64,000 nt of DNA from JACCTH01 sp036556085 (GCA_036556085.1 DATBKE010000123.1:1-64000); one strand, 5' to 3'. Positions 34,010-43,702 are shown, counted from the stretch's first letter. Notes: generated by a model from the sequence alone, not told the origin. Numbers and translations are program-made.

Positions 34010-34407
34010 TAGTTGCTCCTAACTGTTTTGACAGAATCAAGCTCTGATCCTGCATTGACCAGGGTTCGATAGAGGTCAAGCAGCACCTGCTTCTGGCGGG
34101 GGGTCAACGCCGGGTCCTCGGTGATGGCCTCGACGACACTGGGCCGCTCGGGCCCTTCCTCGATCAGACCAGCCTTCGAATAGAGGGACTCGGCAGATAT
34201 CGAGAGGGCCCGCGAGATCCGCTTGAGAATCTCGGCGGAGGGCTTGCGCAAGCCCCGTTCGACCTGGCTCAGATAGGGGTTGGAGACCCCCGCCCGTTCG
34301 GCCAGACGCCGTAGCGAGAGATCGGCTCGCTCCCGCTGGGAGCGGATGAACTCGCCGACGTGAGAGCCGATCGGGACCGACTGCTTGCTTTCACTCACAG
34401 GTTGCAT
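34009..34407 (-). CDS. XRE-family transcriptional regulator (partner of the HBHA-like gene)
   Basis: 132 residues with an N-terminal helix-turn-helix: IRSQRERADLSLRRLAERAGVSNPYLSQVERGLRKPSAEILKRISRALSISAESLY. This closely follows the mycobacterial regulator encoded beside hbhA. The C-terminal ~50 residues (ALTPRQKQVLLDLYRTLV) may be an oligomerisation segment. Start at ATG 34407 rather than 34434, because the longer frame would include the promoter. Probably autoregulated through the repeats upstream. Confidence 0.8.
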   Translation of the reverse strand: MQPVSESKQSVPIGSHVGEFIRSQRERADLSLRRLAERAGVSNPYLSQVERGLRKPSAEILKRISRALSISAESLYSKAGLIEEGPERPSVVEAITEDPALTPRQKQVLLDLYRTLVNAGSELDSVKTVRSN

Positions 34408-34448
34408 GCTATAGCAAGCGTATAACTTCTGCAAGCAGTGAGCAAGCA
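34403..34448 (-). promoter_or_regulatory. Control region of the XRE/HBHA-like pair with GCAAGC repeats
   Basis: Three direct copies of GCAAGC (starting at 34414, 34431 and 34442) lie in the 45 bp before the XRE start, with TTATAC (34425-34420, minus strand) as a possible -10. Repeats at an HTH gene start suggest autoregulation. No binding data; inference only. Confidence 0.35.
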
Positions 34449-34450
34449 GC

Positions 34451-35167
34451 TCAGGCGGGGGGCGTTATCCCCACCAGGCGTCCGACGCCAAAGGCTGCCA
34501 GGGCCCCGACACCGGCGATTATCAGGTTCTGGAATCCAGCCGCCCAAGGGTTGGTCCGGGTGACGAAGGTCTTCACTATTCCAACCGCAAAAAGGCATAA
34601 CCCGGCGGCGATCGCGGCCACCACCACACCGGTCGTGCGGCTGATCGGGAGGAGAAATGGCACCACGGCCGGGATCGAGCCCGCCAGGAACAAGCCTCCA
34701 GAGGCCCAGGCGGCCGACATCGGTGAGCGACGCTCGGTATCAACGACGCCGAACTCGAGCACCTTCATCGAATTCAAAAGCACTTCGTCGTCGCGGGTCA
34801 AGGCCTTCACCACGGTGTCGATGTCGGATTCGCTGACGCCGACCTCGCGCAGCATCGGATACAGCTGATCGACTTCCTGTTGACGGAAATGCTTGATGTG
34901 AGTGCGTTCCAGGGCGAGCTCGGACTCCATGACCTCGTCTTGGGATTTGGTCGCCAGGTACTCGCCCGTGGCCATCGACACTGCCCCTGCCAGAGCCCCC
35001 GCCACGCCGGTGAGAACAATCTGCTCGCGATCCAGCCCCCCGCCGACGACGCCGACCACCAGCAACAACATCGACACCAGTCCGTCGTTGATCCCGAGGA
35101 CGATGTCGCGCCAGTACTGCCGGGACGCCCCGACGTGTTCCTCGTATACGACTGGCTGTGTCTTCAC
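34451..35167 (-). CDS. VIT-family (VIT1/CCC1) metal transporter
   Basis: 238 residues with five hydrophobic segments. Motifs: DIVLGINDGLVSMLLLVVGVVGGG (TM1), ATGEYLATKSQDEVMESELALERTHIKH (cytoplasmic metal-binding helix with acidic residues), and paired TMs near the C-terminus. VIT proteins move Fe2+ or Mn2+ out of the cytoplasm. Start is GTG 35167. Confidence 0.88.
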   Translation of the reverse strand: MKTQPVVYEEHVGASRQYWRDIVLGINDGLVSMLLLVVGVVGGGLDREQIVLTGVAGALAGAVSMATGEYLATKSQDEVMESELALERTHIKHFRQQEVDQLYPMLREVGVSESDIDTVVKALTRDDEVLLNSMKVLEFGVVDTERRSPMSAAWASGGLFLAGSIPAVVPFLLPISRTTGVVVAAIAAGLCLFAVGIVKTFVTRTNPWAAGFQNLIIAGVGALAAFGVGRLVGITPPA

Positions 35168-35207
35168 CGCTTAGAACCTACTCTTCTCGGCAAAGCAAGT
35201 GTCTTCG

Positions 35208-36221
35208 ATGATCATTGTCATGCGCCGCCAAGCCAGCTCAGCCGATGTTGCCGGGGTCGTGGCGCGGCTGGCCGAGATCGGGTGCGAGGCCCACGTCTCG
35301 GCCGGACAGTTCCGGACTGTGATCGGAGCGATCGGAGATCGGGAGGTGATCTCGACGCTTCCGTGGGAAGCAATGCCCGGAGTGGAGAAGGCGGTTCCGG
35401 TCCTCAAATCCTTCCGCTTTGTCTCGCGCGACTTCCAGGAGGAGGACACCGTCATCGAAGTGGGCGAGGTCTCCCTCGGGGGCGGTTCCTTCACAGCCGT
35501 GGCAGGACCATGCGCGGTCGAGTCGCGCGAGCAGTTGCTTCGCACAGCCGAGGCCGTTTCCGCCGCCGGAGCGCGGATCTTGCGGGGCGATGCCTTCAAA
35601 CCTCGCACCTCGCCCTACTCCTTTCAGGGCTTGGGCGAGGAGGGCCTCACGTATCTGGCGGAAGCGCGGGAGAAATTCGGGTTGCCCTTCGTGGCCGAGG
35701 TGCTCGACTCTCGTGACGTAGGGCTGGTCTCGTCCTACGCCGACATCATCCGCATCGGCACCCGCAACATGTCGAACTACTCGTTGCTGGCCGAAGTGGG
35801 CCGCCAACCGAAGCCGGTCATGTTGAAGCGCGGGTTCACGGCCACGCTCGAGGAATGGCTGAATGCCGCCGAGTACATCTACAAGGAAGGCAATCATCAG
35901 ATCATGCTGGTGGAGCGCGGCATCCGCACGTTCGAGACCGCTTCTCGTAACACTCTCGACATCACCGCGGTTCCGCTTGTCAAGACGATGTCGCACCTGC
36001 CGATCCTGATCGACCCTTCCCACTCGGGGGGCAGGCGGGAACTGGTCGCACCCCTCGCCCGGGCGGCGGTGGGAGCGGGAGCCGATGGGATCATGGTCGA
36101 CGTCCATCCGGCTCCCGACACGGCAAAAGTCGATGGTGCCCAGGCTTTGCTTCCCAGCGAGTTCGCCGACCTGATGGAGTCCGTGCGGGCCCTCGCCGGA
36201 GTGCTCGGGCTGAAGACCTGA
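35208..36221 (+). CDS. aroF: 3-Deoxy-7-phosphoheptulonate (DAHP) synthase, AroF type I-beta
   Basis: 337 residues. An N-terminal ferredoxin-like regulatory domain (MIIVMRRQASSADVAGVVARLAEIGCEAHVS, about 1-70) precedes the barrel with VAGPCAVES, RGDAFKPRTSPYSFQGLGEEGL, GTRNMSNYSLLAEVGR, KPVMLKRGF and LPILIDPSHSGGRRELV. It condenses PEP and erythrose-4-phosphate as the first shikimate step. The N-terminal domain mediates Tyr/Phe feedback in related enzymes. ATG 35208 is the family start; GTG 35199 is possible. Followed 3 nt later by tyrA. Confidence 0.93.
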   Translation: MIIVMRRQASSADVAGVVARLAEIGCEAHVSAGQFRTVIGAIGDREVISTLPWEAMPGVEKAVPVLKSFRFVSRDFQEEDTVIEVGEVSLGGGSFTAVAGPCAVESREQLLRTAEAVSAAGARILRGDAFKPRTSPYSFQGLGEEGLTYLAEAREKFGLPFVAEVLDSRDVGLVSSYADIIRIGTRNMSNYSLLAEVGRQPKPVMLKRGFTATLEEWLNAAEYIYKEGNHQIMLVERGIRTFETASRNTLDITAVPLVKTMSHLPILIDPSHSGGRRELVAPLARAAVGAGADGIMVDVHPAPDTAKVDGAQALLPSEFADLMESVRALAGVLGLKT

Positions 36222-36224
36222 CAG

Positions 36225-37241
36225 ATGCCGAAGGCAGCGGTGCTGGGCACCGGACTGATCGGTGCCTCGATCGGCATCGCCCTCCGGCGTTTGGGTTGGT
36301 CGGTGGTCGGCTGGGATCCTGACGCGGCCGCGCTCCAAACTGCAGCCACCGTCGGTGCTCTTGATGAGATGCTGGCCCACGCTGCCGAGGCCGAATCGAC
36401 CGACTTGATCGTGCTGGCGGGTCCGCCGGCGGCGATCGAGGAAACCCTGGCCAGCCTGAAGACCGATGTCCTCGTCACCGATGTGGCGGGGGTGAAATCC
36501 CCGCTGGTGATCGCTGGGAGCCATCTCCGTCGCTATGTGGGTGGACACCCTTTGGCTGGACGGGAAACGTCCGGCCCGGGCGGGGCCTCGGGGTCACTCT
36601 TCCGAGGGGCGACGTGGGTATTGACCACGGATAACGCCGATCCGGCTTCTCTCGACGAGATCAGCGGACTGGTGTCAAAGCTTGGTGCCATCCCTCTGCA
36701 TCTCAGCGCGGTCCAGCACGACGAGGCGGTGGCTGCCATCAGTCATCTCCCGCAGGTTTTGGCCTCGGCGCTCGTCAACCGGGTGGCCCGCGATCCGGGG
36801 GCGCTCGACCTCGCTGCCGGCGGCTTTCGCGACCTCACCCGAATCGCCCTTTCCTCCCCGGGCTGGTGGCCAGATGTCCTGGTCGAGAACAGGGAGCCCT
36901 TGGCAGCGAGGCTCCGGGAGCTGGGCGGTGACCTTCTCGCCTGGGCAGACCTCGTGGAGGAGCAGAACCGTGAACAAATCGGCGCCGCCTTGCTTTCGGC
37001 CCGAGCTGCCCGAAGCTCGTTGACTGCTCCCGTTACCTCGATCGGGGTGGTTCTCGAGGATCGTCCGGGGGAGATTGCCCGCGTTGGTCACGCCCTCGAG
37101 GTCTCTGGCGTCGACCTGCGCGACCTCCAACTCCGCCATGCCACCCACGGTGGCGGAGGCGTGCTGACGCTTTCGGTGCGGGCAGCGGAGGTGGATCTGC
37201 TCATCACCACGCTCCGGGCGGAGGGATTCGACCTGATCTAG
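36225..37241 (+). CDS. tyrA: Prephenate dehydrogenase
   Basis: 338 residues. N-terminal Rossmann domain AVLGTGLIGASIGIALRRLGW with Asp in WDPD (NAD), then DVAGVKSPL, GGHPLAGRETSGPGGASGSLFRGATWVL (substrate His and Arg), and AISHLPQVLASALVNRV. A C-terminal ACT-like region (about 270-338: APVTSIGVVLEDRPGEIARVGHALEVSGVDLRDLQLRH) suggests amino-acid regulation. Converts prephenate to 4-hydroxyphenylpyruvate. Operon with aroF; its end overlaps the convergent M20 gene by 4 bp. Confidence 0.92.
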   Translation: MPKAAVLGTGLIGASIGIALRRLGWSVVGWDPDAAALQTAATVGALDEMLAHAAEAESTDLIVLAGPPAAIEETLASLKTDVLVTDVAGVKSPLVIAGSHLRRYVGGHPLAGRETSGPGGASGSLFRGATWVLTTDNADPASLDEISGLVSKLGAIPLHLSAVQHDEAVAAISHLPQVLASALVNRVARDPGALDLAAGGFRDLTRIALSSPGWWPDVLVENREPLAARLRELGGDLLAWADLVEEQNREQIGAALLSARAARSSLTAPVTSIGVVLEDRPGEIARVGHALEVSGVDLRDLQLRHATHGGGGVLTLSVRAAEVDLLITTLRAEGFDLI

Positions 37242-38401
37242 ATCGCGAGGAGCGATGCCATCCCGGCCAGCAGACCTACTTCGACGGCTCCTTCGTCGGC
37301 ACGGAACGAGGCCGAGTGGAGGTCCACCGAGCGTTCGCCCCGGGTCTTGACTCCCAAACGCATCAAGGCTCCCGGCACTGCTTCAGTGAACGCCGAGAAG
37401 TCCTCCGCCCCCATCGAGCTCTCCGCCTCAACGATGCTCGACACGCCGAGAGAGTGACTGACGGCTTCGCGGCAGGCGGCAACAACATCCGGATTGTTGA
37501 TCACTGGAGGAACACCCCGGACATACTTGAACACGACCTTGGCCCCGGTGGGAGCGGCGATCTCGTGGACCAATCGCTCGATGAGACTCGGGATTTCTTC
37601 CCAGAGGCCACGGTCGAGGGTGCGGCAGGTCCCAGAAAGCTCCACTTTGGTGGGGATCACGTTCTCGGCGCTGCCTCCCGAGATCGTCCCGAACACCACC
37701 GCCTTCGGGAGACGGGCGTCGGTGTGACGATCAATGAAACCTGGTAGCTGGGATACCAAAACCCCCGAGGCAAACACCAGATCGACCGTTCGGTGAGGTC
37801 GAGCTGTATGTCCTCCCGGACCCTCCAGCGTGACGAAAAAGCGATCGGCGGAGGCCGTTATGGGTCCCGACCGCATCCCCACCTTTCCCACCTCCAAGCT
37901 CGGGTCGCAGTGAAAGGCAACGATGGCGGCCAGCTCGTCGGCAGCCCCTTCTGCCACCATCTCTTGTCCTCCTCCTGGAAAGGCCTCCTCAGCCGGTTGG
38001 AAGACGAAGCGGATCCGACGATCGAGCTCGAGCCGGGCCGCCACCAGGGCCAGCCCGGCACCGATGGCAGTATGAACGTCGTGGCCACACGCGTGCATGA
38101 CGCCCGCAATTTCGGAACGGTGCTCCAGTCCTTCCGGCTCCTGAATGGGCAAGGCGTCGATATCGCTGCGAAAGCCGACCAGATGCTCACCCTTTCCCAC
38201 CTCGACCACGAGCCCGGTGCGCGGGGTCCGGGATCGCGGTTGCAGTCCCGCTTCACTAAGACGGGTTTGGATCAGCTCGGTCGTGGCCACCTCGCGGTAT
38301 GCCAGTTCCGGACGTCGATGCAGCTGACGACGCATCTCCATCACCTCGGGGAGGAGCTCGGCGACCGCAGCCCGAACGTGACCGAAGTCGGGGGCTGTCA
38401 T
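37238..38401 (-). CDS. M20-family amidohydrolase / peptidase
   Basis: 387 residues. Metal motifs: RSDIDALPIQE, MHACGHDVHTAIGAG, QPAEEAFPGG (acidic ligands), a dimerisation domain with GPGGHTARPHRTVD, and a final ligand region LHSASFRADE. Fits N-acyl amino acid / hippurate-type amidohydrolases; exact substrate unknown. ATG 38401. Monocistronic or last after glnE, 26 bp away. Confidence 0.88.
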   Translation of the reverse strand: MTAPDFGHVRAAVAELLPEVMEMRRQLHRRPELAYREVATTELIQTRLSEAGLQPRSRTPRTGLVVEVGKGEHLVGFRSDIDALPIQEPEGLEHRSEIAGVMHACGHDVHTAIGAGLALVAARLELDRRIRFVFQPAEEAFPGGGQEMVAEGAADELAAIVAFHCDPSLEVGKVGMRSGPITASADRFFVTLEGPGGHTARPHRTVDLVFASGVLVSQLPGFIDRHTDARLPKAVVFGTISGGSAENVIPTKVELSGTCRTLDRGLWEEIPSLIERLVHEIAAPTGAKVVFKYVRGVPPVINNPDVVAACREAVSHSLGVSSIVEAESSMGAEDFSAFTEAVPGALMRLGVKTRGERSVDLHSASFRADEGAVEVGLLAGMASLLAI

Positions 38402-38427
38402 CTGGCGGGGAGGTTAGCTCAGGGGGG

Positions 38428-41220
38428 TTAGTCCTCGAAGAAGGACTTCTCGAAGAGCCGGCGTGACCGACGGGTCATAGCTCGATACTCCTCTCGCAAC
38501 TCGCCCCGATGGCGATACCCGAGTGAGCGCGCCAAGCGGGAGAGCACGGACCCGTCAATCGGGAGAGCATCGTGGGGCGTAGCCGTCTGCAGGTAGAGAC
38601 GGTTTCGGATCCTTGAGCATAGGCGGTAGGTCGCTTGCAGGTGGTCGGCGTCGGATGCGGAGAGAACGCCTTCGTCGCTTAGGGCATCGAGCGCCTCCAA
38701 AGTGGAGGTCGTCTGCAGATGTGGCTTCCCCCGCCCGATGCGAAGTTGCCAGAGCTGGACCAGAAACTCGATATCCGAAAGGCCCCCAGGTCCGAGCTTG
38801 AGATGGAACTCGGGATTCCGAGGGAGCCGTTCCTTCTCGATCCTCGCCTTCACGTGGCGCACCGCCCGCACTGCCTCGGTTCCGATCGCAAACGGAAAGG
38901 CGTATTCCTCCCTGATGGCCGAAAATTCTGAGGTCAACGCCGTCGGTCCCGCCACTGGACGGGCTTTGATCAGAGCGATTCGCTCCCAGGGCTCGGCACG
39001 CAACTCGTAATACAGACGGAAGGCCTCCAGGCTGCGGACCAGGGCACCCTTCCGGCCTTCTGGGCGCAGGTCGGGGTCGACCTGGTACGTCACGCCATCG
39101 GACGTGGGCTGGCTGAGGACTGCCGCGAACTCGGTGGCCACCCGCAGGCTCTCCAATGCTTCCTCGCCGGGGGGACCGACGTACATCAGATCGAGGTCGG
39201 AGGAGTATCCGAGCTCGTGGCCGCCCCACTTTCCCATCGCCACCACCGCCAGGTCGGCAGGGCGATCGAGGCTCTCCTGGGCAGTCCAGAGGGCGGCGCT
39301 GGTCGCGGCATCTGCGGTGTCGGAGAGGGACGAGGACACTGTCTCAACATCGGCCAGCTCGAGCAGATCGGCCGCCGCCACGCGAAGCACGCGGCGGCGC
39401 ACGAAACGGCGCAGCGAGCCCATCCGGGCCTCGGTTCCGTCGCGGAGCTTCATCCGGTCGAGGGCGACGGCGGTGACGGCTTCGCCATGGGGGAGATCGG
39501 TGAGGAGCCGATCGTCGGCCAAACGAGGCAGGAATTCAGGGAGCCGGTCAAGGAAGCGGCCGATCAATCTCGACGATCCCAGCAAGTGGCAAAGCCGCTG
39601 GGCGGCGACGGGCCGGTCCCTGACTGTCCCGGTCAACTCGGCTTGATCGGGACTGGCCTCAACCAGCTTCACCAGCTGGTTGAGACCGAGGTCGGGATCA
39701 GGGGAGTCGGCCAGCCAGTCGAGCATCAATGGCAGCAGTTGCTGCATCATCGCCGAACGCCGCGAGAGGCCGGCAGTGAGAGTCTCGAAGGCGTTGGCGG
39801 CTCCGGGCACGTCGACGAAGCCCAATGCCTCCAGGCGCTCTTTGGCCTTGCTGCGGTCGAGGCCCAGGGCGGAGGCTGAAGAGAAGGCTTCGAGCAGAGG
39901 TCGGTAATAGAGCGCTTCATGGAGCTCTCGCACTCGCCGGCGGTGGAATGCGAGGTTGTCATTGAATTGCTCCACCGCGGTCCGCGCCGCCGCTCGATAT
40001 CCCAGCGAGAGCGACAGCGGCTCCCTGTCGATAGGAATGCGATGGGTTTGGCTCATCTGCCAGAGCTGAAGCCGGTGTTCGACGGTGCGCAGGAATCGAT
40101 AGGAGTCGGCCAGGGCGTCTGCGTCGTCGGCACGGACATAGTCGCCGGCAGACAGGGCCGTCAACGCTTCGAGCGTGCCCGGCACTCGCAAGCTGTGATC
40201 GGCCCGGCCGTGAATCAGCTGCAGGAGCTGGACAGTGAATTCGACGTCACGGATGCCACCGGGGGCTCTTTTGATGTCATCGGGATGGGCCTCCTCCTCG
40301 GCGCGCTGCTTGAGCTGTCGAAGTTCTCGAACCGCATCGGGCGCCAGCTCTTCGGGCCAGACGAATCCGGACATCGTGGTTATGAAGCTCTCCCCGAGTT
40401 GGCGGTCACCGGCGGCAGCCCGGGCCTTGAGCAGCGCTTGTGACTCCCAAGGCTCTCCCCATTTTTCGTAGTACGACCGATACCCCTCGAGAGTGCGCAC
40501 CAATGGCCCGGTCGATCCTTCCGGCCGAAGCCCGGCATCGACGCGAAAAGCGATTCCTTCAGAGGTGGGAGCGGCCAGAGCTTCGATGAACCCGGTGGCG
40601 ACGCGGAGGGCAAGCCGGCGATCTCGCTCCGGCTCTTCACGTTGTTCATAAACGAAGACGAGATCGATGTCCGAGGCGTAATTGAGCTCCCGGCCTCCCC
40701 ACTTGCCGAGGGCTATTACCGCGATTGGCGGGAGCGACTGGTCGGGCTGGCGTCTGCCGACTTCGTTGGTGGCGGTCTGCAAAGCAAGTGAAGCTGCCGA
40801 ATCGGCGACTTCGGTCAAACGAACCGTGGTCGCTTCCAGTCCGGCGCCATTGGCCAAATCGTCTCGGGCAATGGCGACGAGGCTCCTCTGCACGAGCACC
40901 CGCGGGTCTGCGGAGTGGCTCGTACCGGCATCTAACCACTCGGGATGACGCAGCAATGCCTCCCAGAGTCCGCGGCTCGCGGCGGCGAGAGCTACGAGTG
41001 AAGGGGCGTCGGCCGAAGCGGGGTCAAAGTGCGTTCGCTCGGCCAAAGCGAGCAGTCGATTCAATGTTCCCGTGGGATCAGGGCCCGAGATCACAATGCG
41101 GAGAATCTCCTCGGCCGCAGGTGTCACTTCGCCGTCGACGATCCAGCCCAGTGCTTCGAGACGGGGCTGCTGCTCGGCGCCGACGCCGAGGCGGGCTGGT
41201 GACCGCATCCGATGTGGCAT
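38428..41220 (-). CDS. glnE: Glutamine synthetase adenylyltransferase/deadenylase
   Basis: 930 residues, the normal two-domain length. Both nucleotidyltransferase centres are intact: LGKWGGRELNYASDIDLVFVYE near residue 185 (deadenylase half) and MGKWGGHELGYSSDLDLMYVG near residue 673 (adenylylase half), with GGIRDVEFTVQLLQL and GGLSDIEFLVQLWQL as the paired GlnD/GlnE helical motifs. It switches glutamine synthetase off and on by AMP transfer according to nitrogen state. ATG 41220, divergent from nadE with a 38-bp gap. Confidence 0.95.
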   Translation of the reverse strand: MPHRMRSPARLGVGAEQQPRLEALGWIVDGEVTPAAEEILRIVISGPDPTGTLNRLLALAERTHFDPASADAPSLVALAAASRGLWEALLRHPEWLDAGTSHSADPRVLVQRSLVAIARDDLANGAGLEATTVRLTEVADSAASLALQTATNEVGRRQPDQSLPPIAVIALGKWGGRELNYASDIDLVFVYEQREEPERDRRLALRVATGFIEALAAPTSEGIAFRVDAGLRPEGSTGPLVRTLEGYRSYYEKWGEPWESQALLKARAAAGDRQLGESFITTMSGFVWPEELAPDAVRELRQLKQRAEEEAHPDDIKRAPGGIRDVEFTVQLLQLIHGRADHSLRVPGTLEALTALSAGDYVRADDADALADSYRFLRTVEHRLQLWQMSQTHRIPIDREPLSLSLGYRAAARTAVEQFNDNLAFHRRRVRELHEALYYRPLLEAFSSASALGLDRSKAKERLEALGFVDVPGAANAFETLTAGLSRRSAMMQQLLPLMLDWLADSPDPDLGLNQLVKLVEASPDQAELTGTVRDRPVAAQRLCHLLGSSRLIGRFLDRLPEFLPRLADDRLLTDLPHGEAVTAVALDRMKLRDGTEARMGSLRRFVRRRVLRVAAADLLELADVETVSSSLSDTADAATSAALWTAQESLDRPADLAVVAMGKWGGHELGYSSDLDLMYVGPPGEEALESLRVATEFAAVLSQPTSDGVTYQVDPDLRPEGRKGALVRSLEAFRLYYELRAEPWERIALIKARPVAGPTALTSEFSAIREEYAFPFAIGTEAVRAVRHVKARIEKERLPRNPEFHLKLGPGGLSDIEFLVQLWQLRIGRGKPHLQTTSTLEALDALSDEGVLSASDADHLQATYRLCSRIRNRLYLQTATPHDALPIDGSVLSRLARSLGYRHRGELREEYRAMTRRSRRLFEKSFFED

Positions 41221-41258
41221 CTACTCGTTCCCCATCATGCCGTAGTCTCAGAAACTGC

Positions 41259-42896
41259 ATGCGAATCGCCGGTGCCCAGGTCAACCTTCGTGTCGGAGAT
41301 TTGGACGGCAACGAGGAACTCATCTCCGACTGCATGGCGTGGGCCGAAGAGGGAGGGGCGGATGTCCTTCTGCTCCCCGAACTCGCCGTAACGGGATACC
41401 CGCCCGAGGACCTGGTTCTGCGGATGGCATTTGTCGAGGACAACCTCGACGTCATCCGACGTCTCGCCGCTCGCTCCGGTAGGTGCACCAGCGTCGTTGG
41501 ATTTGTCGACCTCGGCTCAGGGGGCGTGGGAAGCGGGGGAGCGGACGCGGCTCGGCGCAGTGTCTACAACGCCGCGGCCGTTCTCCAGGGTGGGGAGTGG
41601 CGGGCTACCTATCACAAGATCCTCCTCCCCAACTACGGAGTCTTCGACGAGGATCGCTACTTCCTGGTGGGCCAGAAGCCGGATTTCGTCTGGGACATTG
41701 CGGGCGTACGAGCTGGGATTTCAATTTGCGAAGACATCTGGGTTCCCGACGGACCTCCCCTTCAACAAGCCCGAGCCGGCGCCCGGATTCTTCTCAACAT
41801 CAATGGCTCTCCTTATCACTACGGCAAGGCTCACGAGCGGGAGTCGATGCTGGCTGCAAGGGCGAAGGCGTCGGGGGTTCCGGTGGTCTATCTGAACCTT
41901 GTCGGAGGTCAGGACGAGCTGGTTTTCGACGGCTGTTCGGTAGTAATCGATCAGCGTGGAGTTGTTATCCACCGATCTCCGCAGTTCGCGGAGGATCGAT
42001 TCTTCCTCGACCTCGATGACGACCTCACCGGCCGGGGAACAGTGGCGCCGCTCTTGGATGCGGAAGAGGAGGTGTACCGGGCGTTGCAGCTCGGCCTGAC
42101 CGACTACGTCCGCCGGAACGGCTTTGATCGAGTGGTGATCGGCCTTTCGGGGGGGATCGACTCGGCTTTGACCGCGGCCATTGCCACTGATGCTCTCGGT
42201 TCCGATGGTGTGTGGGGGGTAGCGATGCCGACGAAATTCAGCTCCGATCATTCGATCAGCGACGCTGTCGATCTCGCCAAGCGATTGGGAATCCAGTTTG
42301 ATGTTGTGCCGATCCAGTCAGTCTTTGACGATTACCTCAACGTTCTCAATCCGCTATTCGGTGACGAGCCCTTCGGCGTAGCCGAGGAAAATCTTCAGGC
42401 TCGCATCCGGGGGGCCATGCTGATGGCTATCTCGAATCGGTTCGGACCGATGGTGGTGGCCACCGGGAACAAATCTGAGATGGCTGTCGGCTACTCCACC
42501 ATTTATGGCGACATGGTCGGGGGCTTTTCAGTCCTCAAGGACGTTTTCAAGACCACCGTCTACAACCTCGCCCGTTGGCGAAACCTGGCGAGCGAGGTGA
42601 TTCCACCCAGCAGCATCGACAAGCCGCCTTCTGCCGAGCTTCGGCCCAACCAGAAGGACTCGGACAGCCTCCCGCCCTACGAGCAACTGGACCCGATCCT
42701 CCGGCTCTATATCGAAGATGATCGTGGAGTCGAAGACATCATCGCAGCCGGCCATGACCAAGACATCGTTCGTCGCATCACCCGGCTGGTCGACCGTAAC
42801 GAGTACAAGCGACGCCAGGCGGCGCCTGGAGTCAAGATCACCACCAAGGCGTTTGGGCGTGATCGTCGCCTCCCTATCACCAACGGTTATAGATGA
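41259..42896 (+). CDS. nadE: Glutamine-dependent NAD+ synthetase
   Basis: 545 residues. The N-terminal nitrilase-type glutaminase domain has Glu in LLLPELAVTGYPPEDL, Lys in YHKILLPNYGVFDE and Cys in GISICEDIWVPD. The C-terminal NAD synthase domain has the PP-loop GLSGGIDSALTAAIA (about residue 290) and ATGNKSEMAVGYSTIYGDM. It amidates nicotinate adenine dinucleotide to NAD+ with glutamine as the ammonia donor. ATG 41259 is the family start; the long upstream frame runs antisense to glnE and is rejected. Confidence 0.95.
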   Translation: MRIAGAQVNLRVGDLDGNEELISDCMAWAEEGGADVLLLPELAVTGYPPEDLVLRMAFVEDNLDVIRRLAARSGRCTSVVGFVDLGSGGVGSGGADAARRSVYNAAAVLQGGEWRATYHKILLPNYGVFDEDRYFLVGQKPDFVWDIAGVRAGISICEDIWVPDGPPLQQARAGARILLNINGSPYHYGKAHERESMLAARAKASGVPVVYLNLVGGQDELVFDGCSVVIDQRGVVIHRSPQFAEDRFFLDLDDDLTGRGTVAPLLDAEEEVYRALQLGLTDYVRRNGFDRVVIGLSGGIDSALTAAIATDALGSDGVWGVAMPTKFSSDHSISDAVDLAKRLGIQFDVVPIQSVFDDYLNVLNPLFGDEPFGVAEENLQARIRGAMLMAISNRFGPMVVATGNKSEMAVGYSTIYGDMVGGFSVLKDVFKTTVYNLARWRNLASEVIPPSSIDKPPSAELRPNQKDSDSLPPYEQLDPILRLYIEDDRGVEDIIAAGHDQDIVRRITRLVDRNEYKRRQAAPGVKITTKAFGRDRRLPITNGYR

Positions 42897-43702
42897 CGGC
42901 GTTGATCGATGGGGTCCGCCAGGAAGCGATCTCGGTCTTCGACGAGGGTCTGCTCCGAGGCGATGGCTGCTTTGAAGCGATTCGGTCTTATGCAGGCTCC
43001 CCTTTCGCCTTCACTCCTCACTACGAGCGCCTGGCCCGGTCGGCGGTGGCACTCGAGATCCCTTGCCCGCCGGAGCCACAATTGCGAGCCTGGGTAGAGG
43101 AGATGGCGGGCGAGGGCAGCGACTGCATTGTCCGGATAATCCTCACCCGGGGCTCGGCTGGTCGTCTCCCCAGTCGATGCGTCGTGATCTGGCAGCCGTT
43201 AGCACCCGCAGCCGCCGAGCTGCGACTACTTCCAGTGGCTGCCCCGTGGCACCCGGGGGGACAGCATTGGGAGCTAACCGGTGTCAAGACGATCTCGTAC
43301 GCTCCCAACATGGCTGCCAGCCGAGTGGCGCGCTCTGGCGGCTTCGATGATGCCCTCCTCATATCAAGGGACGGATTCGTCCTGGAAGGACCAACGTTCG
43401 GGGTGGCTTGGACTCGCAACGGTGTGATCGAGACTCCCTCGCTCGACCTTGGAATCCTCGACTCCGTCACCAGCCGCCTTCTCCTCAGTGCAGCCGTTGC
43501 CGATGGTCAACGAGTCGTTAACGGGAGATTTTCCCTCTCGGAAATGGCGGATGCGAGCGAAGTGGTCGCCATGTCGACGGTCAAGGAAGTTACTGCGGTC
43601 GTAACCGTCGGTGAGAGCCGGTATTCCCCGGGTGACCTGACTGAATACCTGCGAAGCTTGTATCGGGATCTGGTCAAGCAAAACGAAAGGGTGCGAACCT
43701 GA
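42893..43702 (+). CDS. Class IV aminotransferase (aminodeoxychorismate lyase / branched-chain type)
   Basis: 269 residues with fold IV PLP motifs: SVFDEGLLRGDGCFEAIRSY at the N-terminus, the Schiff-base Lys in LTGVKTISYAPNMAASRVA near residue 130, and ALLISRDGFVLEGPTFGVAWTRNG (Glu near 165). PabC and D-amino acid or branched-chain aminotransferases share these; I lean to PabC-like but cannot exclude the others. ATG 42893 overlaps nadE by 4 bp (ATGA). Ends in a strong hairpin. Confidence 0.82.
   Translation: MTALIDGVRQEAISVFDEGLLRGDGCFEAIRSYAGSPFAFTPHYERLARSAVALEIPCPPEPQLRAWVEEMAGEGSDCIVRIILTRGSAGRLPSRCVVIWQPLAPAAAELRLLPVAAPWHPGGQHWELTGVKTISYAPNMAASRVARSGGFDDALLISRDGFVLEGPTFGVAWTRNGVIETPSLDLGILDSVTSRLLLSAAVADGQRVVNGRFSLSEMADASEVVAMSTVKEVTAVVTVGESRYSPGDLTEYLRSLYRDLVKQNERVRT

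Noticed and set aside
40725..42896. 723-aa version of NadE
   Set aside because: The first ~178 codons are antisense to glnE; NadE starts at ATG 41259.
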